Below are positions 14,801-17,701 of a stretch of 17,701 bases of DNA, one piece after another. The stretch covers positions 1-17,701 of the forward strand of contig NZ_JBINJD010000106.1 in the NCBI RefSeq assembly GCF_043951915.1, in the 5' to 3' direction. Origin of the DNA: Alienimonas sp043951915 (GTDB lineage Bacteria; Planctomycetota; Planctomycetia; Planctomycetales; Planctomycetaceae). Positions within the stretch are counted from its first letter, which is position 1, and every line of letters starts with the position of its first letter. The notes beneath the pieces are model-generated. The model made no database searches. It had not been told where the DNA came from and was given only the letters and a program-made list of their open reading frames with translations. Made by a program: the position numbers and the translations under genes.

Positions 14801-17701
14801 CCGGACGTTGCAGTCCGGCCACGAGCTGACCGCCGCCCGCCGGGCCGCGGAAACGCTGCGGGAGCGGGAACGCTGGGGCGCCCAGACGCCCGACGGGCTG
14901 TTCGATCACCCCCGCCAGTGGGACGCCCACGAGGCCCAGTTGGAGTACGCCCTGGACCGGCTCCGCAAGGCGAAGGCGCTGGGCGAGGGGAACGTGATCG
15001 AGCGGGGGATCAACGAGGCCCGCTGGTCGCCGGCCGCCCACCGGGCGGAGCCGCTGATCACGGAGCGCCGCTGGAAGGACGCCGGTCCGGTCGCCGCGGA
15101 CGCGGAGCTGGCCGTCCTCGCCGCCGACCTGCGGGCGGTCGAGGCGCAGCTGGCCCCGACGATGGCGGAGGCCCGGGCCGTGCTGGCGAAGTACGCGCCC
15201 ACGATCCCCGAGTTGGCCCGCGACGCCGCCGAGGCCGCCCGCCAGCGGGAGGAGGCCGCCGCCGAAGCCACGGAGGCGGCGGAGAACGACCAGACCGAGC
15301 CGGCCGCCGTTCGGGAGGCGGTCCGCGAACTGGCCCGGGAGCAGGCCGCCGCGGAGCGGGACCTCGCCGAACTGGCCGAGGCCTTCGCCGACGACGCCGA
15401 CCGGCAGGATCTGCGGGACGCGGAGCAGCGGAACCGGGCGAAGGACGCCGACGCCGCCGTCGCCGCGGTGCAGGAACGGGCCGAGGCCGCCGAGCGGGCC
15501 CTCGCCGACGCCGCCCGGGCCGCCGCCGACGAGTCCGCCGCCCCCGAGGAGCGGGCCGAACCGCTCGCCGAAGCCGCCGAGCAGCAGGCCGCCACCGCGG
15601 AGGCGCTGGAGAAGGTCGCGGAGCACTTCGAGAACCTGGACGCCGAGGCGCCCCCCGAGGAGATCGCCGCCAGCCGGGAGGCCCTGCGGGAGCTGATCGA
15701 GGAGGAGGCCGCCGCGGAACTGGCGGAGCGGTTCGCCCCCTCCGAAGCCCTCGCCGAGGCCGCCGCGGGCGACCCGCAGGCCCTGTTGGCGCAGTTGGAG
15801 GCCGAATTAGCCGTGAACCCGGCGATGCGGGAGGCGCTGTCCGACATCGCCGCCGACGCCGCCGCCGACGCCCAGAACGCATTGGAGGAGTCCGTCGAAC
15901 AGGAGCAGAGCATCCAGCGCGATCTGGACCGCTCCGACGAGGACTTCCAACAGCAGAAGGAGGCCGTCGCGGAGGACCTGCGGGAACTGGCCCAGGCGGC
16001 GGACCGGCTGTCGAACCGGGCCGCGAACACCGCCCGGCAGGCCGCCGAACGCGGTCGGGCGGAGAAGGCTGAGGAGAACTTGAACGAGGCCCGCGAGGCG
16101 CTGGCGGAGGCCAAGGCCGCCACGCAAAGCGCCACCGCCGATTCGCCCCTGCCGCAACTGGCCGAGGCCGCCCAGCAGGCCGACGAGGCGCTGGACCGGG
16201 CCGCCCGGGCCCTCGCCGCAGCCCGGGAGCAATCCGCCGCCGAGAAGGGGAACGAGGAGATTCACAAGGACGACAGGGACCGGAACCGCCGCCGCGAGGA
16301 GATGGAGCGGGACCGCCAGCGTCTGCGGGAGGCTCAGGAGCGCGACGCCCGCAGCGAGCAGAAGCGGGCCGAAGACGCCGAACGCCGGGCGGAGGACGCC
16401 CGCCGCCGAGCCGAGGACGCCTTCCGCAAGGCCGAGCGCGAAGCCAACGACGCGACGAATCAGGCCCAGCGGGCCCGGGACGAGGCGCAGAAGAACCCGG
16501 ACGACGCCGGCCGCGCCCGACGGGCCGAGCAGGCCGCCGCCAAGGCGGAGCAGGCCCGGGAGAACGTCGCCCAGAAGGAGGCCGAAAAGCAGGCCGCCGA
16601 ACAGGCCCGCGACGCCGCCAAGGCGGAGGTCGAAGCGGCGAAGCGGGCGACCGAGGAGGTCCGCAAACAGCCGAACCCGCGGCTGGACGCCCCCAATCCG
16701 GCCGCCGAACTCGCCGAGCAGCTTGCCGGCGAGGCGGAGCGGGACGCCAAAGCTCTCCAGGAGCAAGCCGCCCGGATCGCCGCCGCGGCGGACTTCAACA
16801 ACGAGCTGGACGCCTCCGAGCCGGCGCTGGCCCAAGCCGAACAGCGGCAGCGGGGGGTGACCGAGCGGGTCGCCGCCGCCGCCGCCGACCTGGAGCGGGC
16901 GGCCCGGCACGAGGAACGGCTCGGCCAGCCGCAGAACGCCGAACCGCTGGCGAACGCCGCCCGGGCCGTGCAGGACCTGGCCGAGGGGGAATCGACCGCC
17001 GCCGAGCGGCAACTCGCCGACGCCGCCGCCCAGGCGCAGGCCGCCGAGCAGGCCGCGTCCGGCGAGCCGGCCGCCCCGAACGCCGGGGAGCAGCCCGCCG
17101 GCGAGCCCGATCCGCAGGCGGACGTCGCCGCCCGGGAGGCGGTCGGCGAGGCCGAGGCGGCGCTGGCGAACGAGGCCCAGGCCCTCGCCGAAACCGTCAA
17201 AACCCTGACCGGTGAGGGCGAACTCCCCGGCGAAGGCCAAACGCCTCCCGCCGGTCAGGCGCCTCCCGCCGGTCAAACGCCGGCCGGCGCCGAGGTGGCC
17301 GCGGCCGGTGAGCCGGCCGCCGAAGCGCCCGCCGGCTCGCCTCAAGCCGGGTCGCCTCAGAGCGGTTCGCAACCGCCGCCGCGGCCGCGGCTCACGCCGG
17401 AGGAGCAGGCCCGCGGACGGGATCTGGCCCGGCAACTGGACGCGATCGACCGGGCGATGAACGCCCCGCCGGCCCCGGCCCCCATGGGGGAAGCGGGCGA
17501 GGGCGAGGCGGTTCCCACGCCGGCGGACGCCGCCGCGGAGCTGTTCGCCGCCGCCGCCGCCGCCGAGTCGGCCGCGGTCTCCGCCGCCCGGGCCGCCCAG
17601 GCCGCCCCGCCGGCGCCCGGACTGCCGACGACCCCCGGGGAGCCGGCCTCCGGGGCCGCGGAGGGGAGGGGCGTCGCCGAGGGGAGCGGCGGCGCGGGCG
17701 G
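11874..17701 (+). CDS. Giant coiled-coil membrane protein, DUF4175-like layout, partial (runs off window)
   Basis: The frame is open from the ATG at 11874 to the last base: 1942 complete codons visible and no stop, so the C-terminus is missing. The N-terminus has three hydrophobic helices (about 27-50, 56-77 and 149-170), then Ig-like beta domains (about 190-530, with PRVTAFGKTVAFPDYAALPP near 290 and GTYRVHLVSAETGFDNPF near 381). From about 540 to 1725 it is an extremely Ala/Glu/Arg-rich coiled coil, including three perfect heptads AEDAERR-AEDARRR-AEDAFRK (1499-1519). After about 1729 it becomes Pro/Ala/Gly-rich, with a PPAGQ tandem repeat (18-base period, 17242-17275). The layout resembles DUF4175-type proteins found next to Bat genes. 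It starts 52 bases after the previous stop without a clear ribosome-binding site. The long periplasmic rod probably spans or scaffolds the envelope; that role is inference. Confidence 0.85.
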   Translation, partial: MNLALDPAVARKLDAYRRRRGRLTAFRALCAGITALLVGLAAVALIDWYWLLSDSTRWLLSAAAYGGAVLAAGLALVGRTGRLSRREQVAAAIEDADPSVRERLLSAVELAADDPESVHDSPAFRALLQGEVARLMANVRPAKLLPYRLVAGWAAAALIVIGLTAAAAATGGPRVLHLLHRAALPGANLARVSRVQVEILDPSPPSRTLPAGDTVAIVVAITGADSLGGGVSDATLETAAGDGEPRRLPLRPTSGDEWAVNLPLGEEDVTYRVLAGDAITKRYTLTVRPRPRVTAFGKTVAFPDYAALPPQTVTEEHGDLFALAGSTVELTLEPDQPVDKAELRLAPADPDAPEQTLPLTSAEGDDGVVRWSATLPMEAPGTYRVHLVSAETGFDNPFAPRSEIRPLADAPPTVAFTQLPENAAAGLLLPPDDLLDLAARAADDLPLDRVEQWVSINGGEWTATPLAFEPATDAAANAAAVRGPIDAGGRELTAEWRWDLLPLELTTGDEVRTKLVATDRKGQTGQSAVLRVLIAGEDFDPLRHAAAERTLLLVDQVAAFAAAVKEQRDLAEAAMERQKQAGTAQTDEARAARAEEYAVIQDLRGRRRDAAAALTATIAAALPGQTAGADALEWELLGRFVSRIGLEPAADPLVQQELGESPDQIRDAINRDFKEADEQAVYAEKFARRFATHGFLAAVAADLAAVYRQQDRVANLEEISWDRLARQEAVVAGRLEAIEEFARRHRDRVDDKRQREVDGLIKATDELRAKLDDAAARGETDADDDGRPSEEALRKFRETARSVRDDLGWRKKPNSLHNLPNELRSAWKYLWEHTGDLPDEFEKAADVRAKIERATEKRAAAEDSAEADRLAEEVARLAADKHAALAPDIARLRDVRTLQKARPDADTTFAADAGLAARAVDVVAEAAAAGTLIDLKPIEDEATEEPAADGEPAPAEPAGPTAVSPSYALEEIAPAFRTLQSGHELTAARRAAETLRERERWGAQTPDGLFDHPRQWDAHEAQLEYALDRLRKAKALGEGNVIERGINEARWSPAAHRAEPLITERRWKDAGPVAADAELAVLAADLRAVEAQLAPTMAEARAVLAKYAPTIPELARDAAEAARQREEAAAEATEAAENDQTEPAAVREAVRELAREQAAAERDLAELAEAFADDADRQDLRDAEQRNRAKDADAAVAAVQERAEAAERALADAARAAADESAAPEERAEPLAEAAEQQAATAEALEKVAEHFENLDAEAPPEEIAASREALRELIEEEAAAELAERFAPSEALAEAAAGDPQALLAQLEAELAVNPAMREALSDIAADAAADAQNALEESVEQEQSIQRDLDRSDEDFQQQKEAVAEDLRELAQAADRLSNRAANTARQAAERGRAEKAEENLNEAREALAEAKAATQSATADSPLPQLAEAAQQADEALDRAARALAAAREQSAAEKGNEEIHKDDRDRNRRREEMERDRQRLREAQERDARSEQKRAEDAERRAEDARRRAEDAFRKAEREANDATNQAQRARDEAQKNPDDAGRARRAEQAAAKAEQARENVAQKEAEKQAAEQARDAAKAEVEAAKRATEEVRKQPNPRLDAPNPAAELAEQLAGEAERDAKALQEQAARIAAAADFNNELDASEPALAQAEQRQRGVTERVAAAAADLERAARHEERLGQPQNAEPLANAARAVQDLAEGESTAAERQLADAAAQAQAAEQAASGEPAAPNAGEQPAGEPDPQADVAAREAVGEAEAALANEAQALAETVKTLTGEGELPGEGQTPPAGQAPPAGQTPAGAEVAAAGEPAAEAPAGSPQAGSPQSGSQPPPRPRLTPEEQARGRDLARQLDAIDRAMNAPPAPAPMGEAGEGEAVPTPADAAAELFAAAAAAESAAVSAARAAQAAPPAPGLPTTPGEPASGAAEGRGVAEGSGGAG
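17242..17275 (+). repeat. 18-base tandem repeat in the giant protein's Pro-rich tail
   Basis: CGCCTCCCGCCGGTCA occurs at 17242-17257 and again at 17260-17275, a period of 18 bases that keeps the frame and encodes PPAGQA/PPAGQT. It is likely a recent slippage duplication in a low-complexity linker and a possible site of length variation between strains. Confidence 0.6.

Noticed and set aside
10968..15626. A 1552-codon open frame on the minus strand.
   Set aside because: It lies antisense to the second vWA protein and the giant coiled-coil protein. In such GC-rich DNA, with few A/T third positions, antisense frames stay open by composition. Its translation is low-complexity Gly/Arg/Val/Leu with no domain, and the plus-strand frames have clear motifs.
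16368..16430. The repeated GCCGAGGACGCC-type units looked like a DNA repeat array.
   Set aside because: They follow a 21-base period in frame and encode coiled-coil heptads, so they are protein-level repeats, not a CRISPR or satellite.
15807..17435. A 542-codon minus-strand frame rich in Gly/Leu that could pass for a membrane protein.
   Set aside because: It mirrors the Ala/Glu/Arg coiled coil on the plus strand; the GGLRLGG-type pattern is the reverse complement of Ala/Gln/Arg codons.

Overview
This window is very GC-rich and densely coding. The gene content points to a planctomycete (Planctomycetota). A MoxR ATPase is followed by a DUF58 protein, two large membrane-anchored von Willebrand A (vWA) proteins and a giant alanine/glutamate-rich coiled-coil membrane protein, an order I associate with that phylum. 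Ribosome-binding sites are mostly weak or absent, and proline/alanine-rich disordered tails are common. The phylum is inferred from gene families and style; there is no rRNA or marker gene to confirm it. I see no tRNA, rRNA, CRISPR array, transposase or phage gene.

Left part (1-2947, plus strand): a small helical protein of unknown function (51-509) overlaps by four bases a membrane protein with a long disordered N-terminal half (506-1519). A repeat-rich gap (1520-1732) follows, then an HtrA/DegP-type serine protease with an N-terminal membrane anchor or signal peptide and one PDZ domain (1733-2947).

Middle (2954-4411, minus strand): a membrane protein made of two tandem copies of the same unit (zinc ribbon, two membrane helices, a beta-rich domain) converges on the protease gene with only six bases between the stop codons. 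A 297-base divergent region separates it from the right-hand operon.

Right part (4709-17701, plus strand): a probable operon. It runs MoxR AAA+ ATPase (4709-5815), DUF58 vWA-like protein (5924-6820), BatA-like vWA membrane protein (6909-9239), a second vWA/glutamine-amidotransferase-like membrane protein (9236-11821, coupled by an ATGA overlap), and a giant coiled-coil membrane protein that starts at 11874 and runs off the end of the window still open. By analogy with MoxR/Bat systems, the ATPase would act as a chaperone or remodeller on metal-binding (MIDAS) vWA domains displayed at the membrane. The giant coiled-coil protein would be a periplasmic or envelope partner. That working model is inference.

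The most unusual structure outside the genes is a set of short, different palindromic elements. They are a compound inverted repeat at 1531-1610, a perfect 23-bp inverted repeat at 5811-5917 that contains the moxR stop codon, and a perfect 32-bp palindrome at 6849-6880. A fourth palindromic element at about 10361-10420 appears to sit in frame inside the coding sequence of the second vWA protein and to be translated. They look like families of small dispersed repeats that land in or next to genes without breaking the operon.
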